Part shown: one piece after another, positions 1-8,490 of the stretch
How the letters are laid out: each line of letters opens with the position of its first letter
How positions within the stretch are numbered: the stretch's first letter is position 1
NCBI RefSeq assembly: GCF_003116585.1
Contig: NZ_QEHM01000003.1
Location: 730,916-794,915 of the forward strand
DNA from: Albibacillus kandeliae
GTDB taxonomy: Bacteria; Pseudomonadota; Alphaproteobacteria; Rhodobacterales; Rhodobacteraceae
Reading direction: 5' to 3'
DNA: 64,000 nt
Position numbers and translations under genes: made by a program
Notes under the pieces: generated by a model
The model's input: only the letters and a program-made list of their open reading frames with translations
Told to the model about the DNA's origin: nothing
Database searches by the model: none

Positions 1-481
1 TGCGGCGCTCGAGCACGTCGGACATGCTGGTCTTGCAGCGCTGGCCCAGAACGCGGGCCAGCCCGGCGCGGCGCATGTCGAAGTCGATGACCACGACGCG
101 TTTCTCGCGCATCCGGCTGAAGCTGAGGCCAAGGTTGGCGGCAGTGGTCGTTTTCCCCGCGCCACTCTCGGGCGACACGATCGCGATCCGCTTCCAGTCG
201 TTCTTGCGAGCCTGCTGCAGCACCTTGGTGCGGAGCATGTCGAAGGGGATTGCCGAGTCGCCGGAGTTGTAGGCCACCAGCCGGTTCTCGGTGATCGCGT
301 TCTGCGGAATTTGCAGCGGCGAGAACTCACCCCAGAGCAGGCCGAGGTCTGTCGTCGCGGCGCTGGCCTCTGCCGGGGCCGCAGCGCGCGCGGGCATCCG
401 GGGCGCCGCGCCGGCGACATCCGACGTGGCGGTCTCGCGGTCTTTCCGCGCCTTGCTGATCGCTTGTTGCAAACGGTCCAT
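1..481 (-). CDS. CpsD/CapB-type tyrosine kinase, polysaccharide export (partial)
   Basis: The gene starts at an ATG at 479-481 and runs off the left edge, so only about 160 N-terminal residues are visible. It has a Walker A motif (SPESGAGKTTT) and, about 30 residues on, the Walker A' segment (VVVIDFDMRR), the pair typical of bacterial BY-kinases that autophosphorylate on a C-terminal tyrosine cluster. That tail lies outside the window. An alanine/proline-rich linker of about 60 residues precedes the ATPase core. It is the third gene of a minus-strand unit after the AAA ATPase and the chain-length determinant, the usual partner of a BY-kinase. By family knowledge it would control polymer length or export at the inner membrane. 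The role is inferred from family and context. Confidence 0.85.
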   Translation of the reverse strand, partial: MDRLQQAISKARKDRETATSDVAGAAPRMPARAAAPAEASAATTDLGLLWGEFSPLQIPQNAITENRLVAYNSGDSAIPFDMLRTKVLQQARKNDWKRIAIVSPESGAGKTTTAANLGLSFSRMREKRVVVIDFDMRRAGLARVLGQRCKTSMSDVLERR

Positions 482-522
482 AACCGGAACTCCGCCTCTT
501 TAACAGGTTGCGATGCCGGGGG

Positions 523-2067
523 TCACAGTCTGACGCCCAGCTTGTTCATGACTTTGTCCGCCAGCAGATCCAGCGGCAGATAGTAGACGTGCACGGCCCA
601 GACGGCCACGGGGACGCCGACAAGGATAACGAGAATTGCGGCAAGTTTTCGCCCGCGCTGAAGAACGATCTCTCGGCGCGTCCGGGTGTAGGGGATCGCC
701 GCCATCGGCCAGATTTCCAGCTTGCGGATAATGTCCTCGGGGCGGCGCGGTGCCGTGTTCATCAACTCGATCAGGGCGATCAGGCCGAAACCCAGCAGTA
801 TACCGGCAGCCGACCCGGCGGCCGCGATCTTCTTGCGGGCGGGCTTGGTGGGCGTGCTGGGCACTGAAGGCTGTTCGATCACCGTCAGCCGCTCGCCGCG
901 CGACAGCACTTCGATCCGCTCGCCGGTCGAGGCCTGGGCCAGACGTGCCACGGCGGCATTGTACTGGGCCTGGGCGTTCTCGTAGTCGCGCATCAGGTCT
1001 TCGAGCATGATGGCATTGGCCGGGGTGCGGTCGATCGTGGTCGTCAGCTCGGCGATCTTCTGTTCCGTCGATGCCTTCTGTTCCTGAAGCGCCTTCACGC
1101 GGGTGTCGATCTCGGCGAGTTGCAGGTCGAGCGCGGGGTTGCCGGTTTCGGGGCCTGCGCTGGAGTCGTCGGTCTTGACCGACGCGCGCGCGTTCTCGAC
1201 GTCCTTCTCGAGCTTGGCCACGTTCTTCTGCAGCATCTTCACCCGCGGGTTGGTCTCGGAATAGACCAGCAGCGCGGATTCCAGCTCGGACCGGGCTTTG
1301 GCCAGGGCCTGCTCGGTGGGGGTCTGCGGCACCACGCCGGATGCGTTCGTGGTGTCGTTGAACAGGCTGATCAGCTGCTGCCGCTGGGAATTCAGCCGGA
1401 AAATCTCGCGCTCGGCATCTTCCAGTCGTTCCTGCAGCGACGCGCGCTGCTGCTGGCGGAAGTCGAGGCTGTCGGGCAGCGCATCGGCATTGGCGTTCTT
1501 GAAGTTCAGGATCTTGCCGCTGGCGTTCTGCATCTCCTTGCCCAGCCGGTCGACTTCGAGCTCGAAGAAGTCGAGCGTCTTGCCGGCACGGCCCTGGCGA
1601 AGGGACAGGTCGCTTTCCTGGATCAGGCGCAGGTATTCGTTCAGGACCGAGGCGGCCAGCTGACCGCTGCGCGCCTCGAAGCTGATGGTCATCAGCGACA
1701 CTTCGTTGCGGCCCGCCTGCATCCGGATCTTGGTGCGGGCGTTCATGGCCTCGTAGATCTCGTCAGGGGTCATCGACGACTGGTTTTCCAGCACGTTCAG
1801 ACGCTTGGCGATATCCAGCAGGTTCGGGCGGGTCAGCAGGCGCTGTTCGATCAGCTGCAGGCGTTCCTGCCCCGGCATCGACACCGTGCTGGGCGCCAGC
1901 GCGTCTGGAATCTGCGAGGCCTCGACGAACAGCCGGGTCTGGGATTCGTAGGCAGGGGGCAGGGTGACGGCGACGACCACCGAGATGGCGCTGATCACCG
2001 CAGCGACCAGAAGGAAGGCCGGCAGACGCCGCAGGAACAGGGATAGGTAATAGCGCAGGTCGGACAT
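523..2067 (-). CDS. Polysaccharide chain-length determinant (Wzz/GumC family, XrtA-type)
   Basis: A 514-residue inner-membrane protein with Wzz-family layout. A transmembrane helix lies near residues 15-36, followed by a long periplasmic part rich in charged heptads (about 170-370, predicted coiled coil). A second hydrophobic helix lies near 411-433 and an extra one near 474-496. The length and the extra C-terminal helix fit the XrtA/PEP-CTERM-associated chain-length determinants better than short enterobacterial Wzz. It starts 2 bp after the ATPase stop codon and is followed 41 bp later by the BY-kinase, so the three are probably co-transcribed. The expected role is setting polymer length together with the kinase; the polymer is unknown. 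Confidence 0.85.
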   Translation of the reverse strand: MSDLRYYLSLFLRRLPAFLLVAAVISAISVVVAVTLPPAYESQTRLFVEASQIPDALAPSTVSMPGQERLQLIEQRLLTRPNLLDIAKRLNVLENQSSMTPDEIYEAMNARTKIRMQAGRNEVSLMTISFEARSGQLAASVLNEYLRLIQESDLSLRQGRAGKTLDFFELEVDRLGKEMQNASGKILNFKNANADALPDSLDFRQQQRASLQERLEDAEREIFRLNSQRQQLISLFNDTTNASGVVPQTPTEQALAKARSELESALLVYSETNPRVKMLQKNVAKLEKDVENARASVKTDDSSAGPETGNPALDLQLAEIDTRVKALQEQKASTEQKIAELTTTIDRTPANAIMLEDLMRDYENAQAQYNAAVARLAQASTGERIEVLSRGERLTVIEQPSVPSTPTKPARKKIAAAGSAAGILLGFGLIALIELMNTAPRRPEDIIRKLEIWPMAAIPYTRTRREIVLQRGRKLAAILVILVGVPVAVWAVHVYYLPLDLLADKVMNKLGVRL

Positions 2068-2069
2068 CG

Positions 2070-2915
2070 TTACTCGGTCTCCACGGGCCTGCTGTCGGCC
2101 CAGAAAAACGTACCATCGTCGAGGACGGAACGGATCAGCCGTTCCTCGACTTCGCGGGAATCATCGGTCCATGCATAGAGCAGGCCGAAGTCACAAAGTT
2201 GATTGATCAGGCGCGGCACGCCGTTGGTCGCCTTGAAGATGAGTTCGGCCGCTTCGGAGGTGAACTCGTTGCCGGTCCCGCCCGCCGTGCGCATCCGGTG
2301 TTCTATGTAGGCCTGGGTGCCGTCCTTGCTCATCCGGTTCAGGTGAAAGCTCGCGGCGACGCGCTGGGCCAACTGGTTCATGCGGGGGTCGCGGATCAGG
2401 TCGCGCAGCTCGGGCTGACCGACGAGTATGAGCTGGATCAGCTCGTCCTTATTGGAGTTGATGTTAGTCAGCATCCGCAGTTCTTCGAGACCTTCGATCG
2501 AGACGTTCTGGGCCTCGTCGAACACGAGGATCACGCGCCGACCCTGGGCATATTCGTCGACCAGGAAGTCCTGAAGCTTCTGGAAGTTCTGCACGTAGCT
2601 GGCGTTCTGGTCGAACTGCACGTCAAGTGCGTTCAGGACCCATTGCAGGATCTCGCCGCGGTTGCCCTGTGCGTTCGAGATCAGGCCGATGGTCACGCCC
2701 GCCTCGACCTGACCCAGCAGCTTTTGCAGAAGAGTCGTCTTTCCGGCCCCGATCTCACCGGTGAGGATGGTGATCGGCGCGCGGGACATGATCCCGTACT
2801 CCAGCACGGCATAGCCGCGACGGTGCTGGTCGGACCAGTAGAGAAACTCCGGGTCCGGCAACAGGGTGAACGGCCTCTGGTTAAGACCGAAGTAGCTCAG
2901 GTAGAATTCGTTCAC
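2070..2915 (-). CDS. ExeA-like AAA ATPase of the XrtA/PEP-CTERM polysaccharide locus
   Basis: About 281 residues if it starts at the GTG at 2913-2915, which places the family-like N-terminus FYLSYFGLNQRPF at the start. A GTG at 2972 would add 19 residues of low-complexity character without a visible ribosome site, so the shorter form is preferred. Walker A is TGEIGAGKTTLL and Walker B is VILVFDEAQN, with a GspA/ExeA-like C-terminal region. Such ATPases sit beside chain-length determinants in exosortase-linked exopolysaccharide loci and probably energise assembly or export. It is the first gene of the minus-strand unit and shares a large divergent control region with the sugar transferase. Confidence 0.82.
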   Translation of the reverse strand: MNEFYLSYFGLNQRPFTLLPDPEFLYWSDQHRRGYAVLEYGIMSRAPITILTGEIGAGKTTLLQKLLGQVEAGVTIGLISNAQGNRGEILQWVLNALDVQFDQNASYVQNFQKLQDFLVDEYAQGRRVILVFDEAQNVSIEGLEELRMLTNINSNKDELIQLILVGQPELRDLIRDPRMNQLAQRVAASFHLNRMSKDGTQAYIEHRMRTAGGTGNEFTSEAAELIFKATNGVPRLINQLCDFGLLYAWTDDSREVEERLIRSVLDDGTFFWADSRPVETE

Positions 2916-3544
2916 AGCAAGATTTTTCCGATCGACTCGGGCATCGTCCGACGGGTGTGCGTGCGCGCGCACCCGAATGCAAGACGCCGGGCTGGTCCCT
3001 GCGGACCCCTCGCAAATCTTGGTTGCCTACTCAAACTCTTTACTCGCACATTGACTGGCACAACCGGTGAACGGGACGCAGCGCGTAACAAGGCACTGCC
3101 TTCCTGCAGTAACATTTCTCGAAAACCCGTTCGATGCCAACCTGCTAATCTTCATTTGCGTGAGGCTACTGTGCTGATTTCTCTGAAAAGTTGCAATCCC
3201 GGAGTGGCGTTGTCCCGGCATGCAAGACAGACGAACACAGTAAATCCATGTAAATCAGACATATGGCGGTATTTTGCCGGTTGCACGTTCTGAATGTGGT
3301 CTTGCAGTGGGCATTCAGGCCGTTTTTGGTGCTGAATGTTAACGAATGATCGACAATAGCTTTTTCAAAGCGTTACAGTCCCCTGCGAAGGTATGAATAC
3401 GCTCGAATCGGTTGCCAAGAATCGCATTTTGAGACACGGTTCCGTCGTCGAGTGGTGAATCGTGGCCAGAATAAGGCCGGAACCGTAATTTTTCATGTGA
3501 GCCGCCTACGCCGGTGTTTTGGCGATCAGGGGTTCTGGTAGTTA
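2916..3544. other. 629-bp divergent intergenic region of the polysaccharide locus
   Basis: This stretch separates the minus-strand ATPase unit from the plus-strand sugar transferase and has no convincing gene. It is less GC-rich than its neighbours, as expected for a promoter region. The recognisable structure is a set of three CTGAATG elements at 3290-3338 (listed separately). Short open frames that cross it have no family resemblance or ribosome site. Confidence 0.7.
3290..3338. promoter_or_regulatory. Triple CTGAATG repeat, candidate operator
   Basis: The heptamer CTGAATG occurs at 3290-3296 (plus), 3312-3318 (minus, as CATTCAG) and 3332-3338 (plus). Starts are 22 and 20 bp apart, about two helical turns, which suits cooperative binding of a dimeric regulator. 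The first two copies form a 7-bp inverted repeat with a 15-bp spacer. No regulator gene lies beside it. Confidence 0.45.
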
Positions 3545-4243
3545 GTGAAGCGTATGACATTGCAAGTTAACGACGTGAACCATCGTGGCGCGACCCCTGT
3601 CGCCAGCGCGTTCAGTGAAGCACCCAACGGTCTGACGAAGCTATACGCAGGCTCCGTCAAACGTGGCCTGGACGTGCTCCTCGTAGTCCTATCCCTGCCC
3701 ATCGTCCTGCCGATCATCGTGTTCCTGGCGGTGTTGGTGGCGATGGATGGGCACAACCCGTTCTATACGCAAAACCGTGTCGGCCGTCATGGCCGCATCT
3801 TCCGTATCTACAAGCTCCGCACGATGATCCCCAACGCCAAGGCATCGCTTGAGAGCTACCTCGCTTCCGACAGCGCCGCGCGCGCCGAGTGGGAAGCCAA
3901 CCAGAAGCTCCGCAACGATCCGCGGATCACCCGCCTTGGCAAGCTCCTGCGCAACAGCTCCCTCGACGAACTTCCCCAGCTGATCAACGTGCTCAAGGGC
4001 GACATGTCCCTGATCGGGCCACGTCCGATGATGATCGAGCAGATGCCGATCTATCCGGGCGTTGCCTACTACCTGCTGCGTCCCGGTGTTTCGGGCAACT
4101 GGCAGGTCTCCGACCGCAATGGCACGACCTTCGCGGCGCGGGCGGCCTACGATACTGAGTATCACCGAGATTTGTCCCTGTGGCTCGATATCAAGATCAT
4201 CGTTCGCACCCTAATCGTTGTTTTGCGCGGAACCGGGTGCTAA
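3545..4243 (+). CDS. Exopolysaccharide priming sugar transferase (bacterial sugar transferase family)
   Basis: A 232-residue phosphoglycosyl transferase of the short monotopic class: one hydrophobic segment near residues 39-61, then the catalytic domain. Family signatures are present in order: RVGRHGRIFRIYKLRTM, DELPQLINVLKGDMSLIGPR and RPGVSGNWQVSDRN. The Asp-Glu pair in SSLDELPQL is the expected catalytic dyad. It should transfer a sugar-1-phosphate from a UDP-sugar to undecaprenyl phosphate, the first step of repeat-unit synthesis. The start is a GTG at 3545 with an ATG three codons downstream at 3554; either is possible. It lacks the N-terminal multi-helix domain of WbaP/WcaJ proteins. 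The donor sugar cannot be told from sequence. Confidence 0.88.
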   Translation: MKRMTLQVNDVNHRGATPVASAFSEAPNGLTKLYAGSVKRGLDVLLVVLSLPIVLPIIVFLAVLVAMDGHNPFYTQNRVGRHGRIFRIYKLRTMIPNAKASLESYLASDSAARAEWEANQKLRNDPRITRLGKLLRNSSLDELPQLINVLKGDMSLIGPRPMMIEQMPIYPGVAYYLLRPGVSGNWQVSDRNGTTFAARAAYDTEYHRDLSLWLDIKIIVRTLIVVLRGTGC

Positions 4244-4308
4244 CCCGATCCGGACACGTATAAGTTTATTCGGGGATAGCTATGTCTTTCCAGGTTGAGG
4301 GTCGATTC

Positions 4309-6771
4309 ATGGCCCGTGAACGGATTTCCCTTGTCTTCGTGCTCGTGCTGCTGCTGTCGTTCCTTGCCCTCGCGGCCTGCGACAGCTCGGAAGAGCGGGC
4401 CGAAGAGCACTTCAAGAGCGGTCTTGAACTTATCGACAAGGGCGACATCGAACGCGCCACCATCGAACTGAGAAACGCGCTCAAGCTCAACAACGAGCAT
4501 GTGCCCGCGCGCCTTGCCTTCGCCCGTATCCTGCGCGACGGCGGCAACGACCGGACGGCCTACAGCCAGTACCTGACCGTCGCCGAGCAGGAGCCGCAGA
4601 ACTTCGAGGCTCAGATCGCGCTCTCGGAGATGGCACTGGAAAACTACGACATGGCCGAGCTCAAGAAGCATTCGGAGCAGGCCCTGGAAATCGAGCCGGC
4701 CAACCTCGAAGCGATGTCCCTGAACAACACGCAGCAGTACCTCTCGGCGATGGACGCCAAGGATGATGCGGCGATGCAGGCCGGTGTGGTCAAGGCGCGT
4801 GAGTTGCTGGAACAGGACAGCAGCCTCGTTTCGGCCCGCAAGGTCCTGATCGATGACCTGGTGCGCAAGCAGCAGTGGGAAGAGGCGCTGAGCCAGCTTC
4901 AGAAGGCCATCGAAGCCTCGCCCAAGGAATACGAACTCTACCGCTTCCGTCTCAGCGTTCTGGATCGACTCGGCGATACCGACAACCTGCGCGCCGAATT
5001 GGAGAACACCGTCAGCGTGTTCCCCGAAAACCCGGAGATCAAGCAGGCGCTGCTGTCCTTCTACGTCAAGCACAATGACCTCGATGCTGCCGAAGCGTTC
5101 CTGCGCAAGGAGGCCGAGTCTGACGATCCGGCCAAGACCAGCCAGCTGATCAGCTTTGTCCTGCAGTTCCGTGGCCCCGAAGCGGCCACTGCGGAACTCG
5201 AGCGCGTCCTGAGCGATGGGCGCCTGCCGCCGATGATGTTCAAGGCGCAGCTTGCCCAGCTCAAGTATCGCGGTGGTGACCTTGCCGGAGCGATTGCTGA
5301 CATGCAGGCCGTGGTGGACGAGAACCAGCCCGCCGAAGGTGAAGCGGCCTCGCCCGAACTGAACAACGTCAAGGTTGACCTCGCGCGGATGTACGCGCAG
5401 CAGGGCAACATGGTCGAAGCGCGACGGCTTGTCGAAAACGTCCTGTCGGTGGACTCGGCCAACCCTGAAGCGAGCAAGCTCAAGGCCAACTGGCTGATCC
5501 AGGACGACAAGACCGACGATGCCATCGTCCTGCTGCGCGATGCGCTCAGCAACAGCCCGGAAGATGCCTCGCTGATGACCCTCATGGCTTCGGCCTACGA
5601 GCGTCAGGGCAATAAGGAGCTGATGGCCGAGATGCTGTCGCAGGCCATGGAGGCCTCTCGCGACGCGCCGACGGAAACGCTGCGCTATGCCCGTTACCTG
5701 ATGGCCGAAGAGCAGATGCTGCCGGCAGAAAGCGTTCTGATCGAGTCGCTGCGGGCCAATCCCGACAACCTCGAACTGCTGGCGATGCTGGGCGGTCTCT
5801 ACATCAAGATGGAGAACTGGGCGCAGGCCAAGGGCGTGATCACCCGGCTGAACGAACTGGGGACGGATCAGGCCACGAACGCCGCGCTCTCGCTTCAGGC
5901 CCAGTCGCTGGCTGGTCAGAACCGCAACGAAGACCTCGTCGCGATGCTGCAGGGCGTCGAAGGGAACCCGGGCACCAAGAAGGCCGCGAACATCGCGATC
6001 TTCCGCACCCGTGCCTCGACCGATGGTCCCGAAGGTGCCCTGAACTTTGTCGAGGATCTGCTGAAGGACGCACCCGGCGACCCGGATTACACTTACCTGA
6101 AGGCCGGCGCCCTTGTTGCCCTTCAGCGTCCGGACGAGGCCGAGGCGATCTATCGCGATCTGGTCACGCAGAACCCGCAGAAACCGCGGCTCTGGGCTAC
6201 GCTGCACCGGCTCTACCTGCTCAAGGGCGATACCGAGAAGGCATCGGAGACCCTGCGTGAGGCGATGGAGGCCAACCCGGACTCGGCCGAGCTGAAGCTT
6301 TCGATGGCTCAGGAAGTCGAACGCAGCGGCGACATCGAAGCGGCTATCAAGCTCTATGAAGAGCTGTACGAGACGCATTCAAACTCGGTGGTGGTGGCCA
6401 ACAACCTGGCGAGCCTGTTGGCGGACAACCGTCAGGACGAGGCGAGCCTCGCAAAGGCCTATGCCGTTGCCCGCCGTCTGCGCGGGACCGAGACCCCGGC
6501 CCTGCAGGACACCTACGGCTGGATCGCTTTCCGCCAGGGTAACGTGGAAGAGGCCCTGCCGTACCTCAAGGCGGCCTCCGACGCGCTGGCCAACGATCCG
6601 ACGGTCCAATACCACTATGCCAAGGCGCTTGCCGCGGCGGGCCGGACCGAAGACGCGCTGGAGCAGTTCAAGAAATCCGCGGCGATGCTGGACGAGAGCG
6701 GGAGCATCCCGGCCTACCAGCAGGATCTCGACGACGAGATCGCACGGCTGTCCAAGCCGGCGGATCAGTAA
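4309..6771 (+). CDS. prsT: TPR-repeat lipoprotein of the PEP-CTERM/XrtA system (PrsT-like)
   Basis: About 820 residues from the ATG at 4309, chosen because GAGGG sits 7 bp upstream and the product then begins with a compact lipoprotein signal (MARER, a hydrophobic stretch, lipobox LAAC with Cys24). An upstream in-frame ATG at 4282 is an alternative. The rest is a long array of TPR-like 34-residue helical pairs (for example LIDKGDIERATIELRNALKL), typical of PrsT proteins that accompany XrtA-type exopolysaccharide loci. It is predicted to be a membrane-anchored periplasmic scaffold for polymer assembly. It follows the sugar transferase by 65 bp and is followed by a strong terminator. The name rests on architecture plus locus context. 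Confidence 0.75.
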   Translation: MARERISLVFVLVLLLSFLALAACDSSEERAEEHFKSGLELIDKGDIERATIELRNALKLNNEHVPARLAFARILRDGGNDRTAYSQYLTVAEQEPQNFEAQIALSEMALENYDMAELKKHSEQALEIEPANLEAMSLNNTQQYLSAMDAKDDAAMQAGVVKARELLEQDSSLVSARKVLIDDLVRKQQWEEALSQLQKAIEASPKEYELYRFRLSVLDRLGDTDNLRAELENTVSVFPENPEIKQALLSFYVKHNDLDAAEAFLRKEAESDDPAKTSQLISFVLQFRGPEAATAELERVLSDGRLPPMMFKAQLAQLKYRGGDLAGAIADMQAVVDENQPAEGEAASPELNNVKVDLARMYAQQGNMVEARRLVENVLSVDSANPEASKLKANWLIQDDKTDDAIVLLRDALSNSPEDASLMTLMASAYERQGNKELMAEMLSQAMEASRDAPTETLRYARYLMAEEQMLPAESVLIESLRANPDNLELLAMLGGLYIKMENWAQAKGVITRLNELGTDQATNAALSLQAQSLAGQNRNEDLVAMLQGVEGNPGTKKAANIAIFRTRASTDGPEGALNFVEDLLKDAPGDPDYTYLKAGALVALQRPDEAEAIYRDLVTQNPQKPRLWATLHRLYLLKGDTEKASETLREAMEANPDSAELKLSMAQEVERSGDIEAAIKLYEELYETHSNSVVVANNLASLLADNRQDEASLAKAYAVARRLRGTETPALQDTYGWIAFRQGNVEEALPYLKAASDALANDPTVQYHYAKALAAAGRTEDALEQFKKSAAMLDESGSIPAYQQDLDDEIARLSKPADQ

Positions 6772-6779
6772 CCGCAGCT

Positions 6780-6819
6780 GGGTGCCCTGCCGGGGGGCTG
6801 GCGGGGCACCCGATTTTTT
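6780..6819 (+). terminator. Rho-independent terminator after the TPR lipoprotein
   Basis: A 12-bp stem (6780-6791 with 6800-6811, one G-T wobble) closes an 8-base loop and is followed by TTTTTT at 6814-6819. It ends the sugar transferase-prsT unit and separates it from the dehydrogenase. Confidence 0.9.
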
Positions 6820-6901
6820 CCCGACAACCATTTACCTTGTCGCCACGCTGGCCGAAGATCGGCCCGCGTGGCGTCGGGTTTCAGGAAGGGCAGGAACTCC
6901 C

Positions 6902-8239
6902 TTGGCAGAGTCTCATCTGGGCGAGTTGCTCGCACGGCTTGAAAACAGGTCGGCGCGGATCGGGGTGATCGGTCTGGGATACGTGGGTCTGCCCCTCGCG
7001 GTCACCTGCGCGGATCGGGGCCTCGCGACAACGGGATTTGACATCGATCCCGGCAAGATGGCCCAGCTCGACGCACATCAGAGCTACATCGAGGCGGTGA
7101 ATAGCGCCGACATTGCCCGCCTTCACGATGCGGGCAAACTGGGCTGGACCACCGACTTCGCCGCGCTCTCGGACATGGATGTGATCGTGATCTGCGTGCC
7201 GACCCCGCTGTCCAAGACCCGCGACCCCGATCTTGGTTACGTGGTGCGCACTTGCGAAAGCATCGCGGCGCATCTGTCTGCCGGCACCTTGGTCGTATTG
7301 GAATCGACGACCTATCCCGGCACCACGGTCGAGGTCATGAAACCCATTCTCGAAACCTCGGGGCTGAAGGCGGGCGAAGAAATTTTCCTCGGTTTCTCGC
7401 CCGAGCGCGAGGATCCGGGCAATGCCACCTATCGGACCGCGACCATCCCCAAGATCGTGGCGGGCGATGGCGAGGCCGCCGGGCAGGCGATGACCGCCTT
7501 CTACCAGATCGCGGTGGATCGCGTCGTGCCGGTCTCGACAACTCAGACTGCCGAGGCGGTGAAGATCACCGAGAACATCTTTCGGGCGGTGAACATCGCG
7601 CTCGTGAACGAGCTCAAGGTGATCTACGACGCCATGGGCATCGACATCTGGGAGGTGATCGACGGCGCCGCGACCAAGCCGTTCGGCTTCATGCCGTTCT
7701 ATCCGGGTCCGGGTCTTGGCGGGCATTGCATCCCGATCGACCCCTTCTACCTGACGTGGAAGGCGCGGGAGTACGAACTCTCGACCAAGTTCATCGAGCT
7801 TGCGGGCGAGATCAACTCGAACATGCCGCTCTACGTGGTCAACCGGCTGCGCGAAACGCTGGACCGCGCGTCGGGCAAGGGCCTCAGCCGGTCGCGTATC
7901 CTGATCGTCGGTATCGCCTACAAGAAGAATGTCTCGGACATGCGCGAGAGCCCTTCGGTACGGCTGATGGAGCTGCTGGTGGAGGCAGGGGCAGAGGTCG
8001 ACTACCTCGATCCGCATGTGCCCGCGATCCCGCCCATGCGCGACTATCCTGATCTCGTGGGCCGTCAGGCCATCGCGCCCGAAGAGGTCGCGGCGGCGGG
8101 GTTCGATGCCATCCTGATCTCGACCGATCACGATGCGGTGGACTACGCGGCGCTGGTGGCGCTGGGCCTCCCCATAGTCGACACCCGCAACGCGATTCAG
8201 AAACGCGGGTTGCCGATGGACAGGGTGGTCAAGTCCTGA
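6902..8239 (+). CDS. Nucleotide-sugar dehydrogenase (WbpA/TviB-like UDP-sugar 6-dehydrogenase)
   Basis: 445 residues starting at TTG 6902, with a purine-rich AGGAAGGGCAGGA ribosome site just upstream; no better start exists before the Rossmann motif. The N-terminal NAD-binding motif is GLGYVGLPLA. The central domain has LESTTYPGTT and GFSPERE, and the catalytic cysteine is in GGHCIPIDPFYLTWKA (Cys276). The form of that motif resembles UDP-GlcNAc 6-dehydrogenases of the WbpA/TviB group more than UDP-glucose dehydrogenases. It oxidises C6 of a UDP-sugar to the uronic acid with two NAD+, supplying an acidic sugar for the polysaccharide. The preceding terminator means it probably has its own promoter. 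Exact substrate is inferred. Confidence 0.85.
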   Translation: MAESHLGELLARLENRSARIGVIGLGYVGLPLAVTCADRGLATTGFDIDPGKMAQLDAHQSYIEAVNSADIARLHDAGKLGWTTDFAALSDMDVIVICVPTPLSKTRDPDLGYVVRTCESIAAHLSAGTLVVLESTTYPGTTVEVMKPILETSGLKAGEEIFLGFSPEREDPGNATYRTATIPKIVAGDGEAAGQAMTAFYQIAVDRVVPVSTTQTAEAVKITENIFRAVNIALVNELKVIYDAMGIDIWEVIDGAATKPFGFMPFYPGPGLGGHCIPIDPFYLTWKAREYELSTKFIELAGEINSNMPLYVVNRLRETLDRASGKGLSRSRILIVGIAYKKNVSDMRESPSVRLMELLVEAGAEVDYLDPHVPAIPPMRDYPDLVGRQAIAPEEVAAAGFDAILISTDHDAVDYAALVALGLPIVDTRNAIQKRGLPMDRVVKS

Positions 8240-8245
8240 ACACTG

Positions 8246-8419
8246 TCACTCCGGCAGTACGCGGGCCGGATCGAAGGGCAGGTCGGCCAGCTCCCGCTCG
8301 GTCATCCGGCGCAGAGCGGGATGAGCCAGCGGATTACGCCGCCATGACCTGCCGGGGCAGTCCTCTACGCGAGGGCAGGTTGGCCAGAACCAAGGAAGAT
8401 ATCTGAGTGTGTTTAGCAT
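8246..8419 (-). CDS. Small DUF1127-like protein
   Basis: A 57-residue protein from the ATG at 8417-8419 (an upstream ATG at 8452 would make 68 residues). The C-terminal half, HPALRRMTERELADLPFDP, matches the arginine-rich, ELADL-containing pattern of DUF1127 proteins, and a Trp-rich segment lies near the N-terminus. It is transcribed away from the LysR gene, so the two may share a control region. Proteins of this family are small and basic; some alphaproteobacterial members act in RNA or phosphate-linked regulation, but no function is claimed here. There is no clear ribosome site. Confidence 0.5.
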   Translation of the reverse strand: MLNTLRYLPWFWPTCPRVEDCPGRSWRRNPLAHPALRRMTERELADLPFDPARVLPE

Positions 8420-8490
8420 GGCGTGATCATTACCACGCCGATGTGCAGACATAGATCGACTTCTTCAGATACCTTGTTTAGGTTTTCTGA

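Noticed and set aside
4240-6378. A 712-codon open frame antisense to the TPR lipoprotein gene
   Set aside because: It lies entirely opposite a well-supported gene, has no domain resemblance, and is explained by high GC content reducing stop codons.
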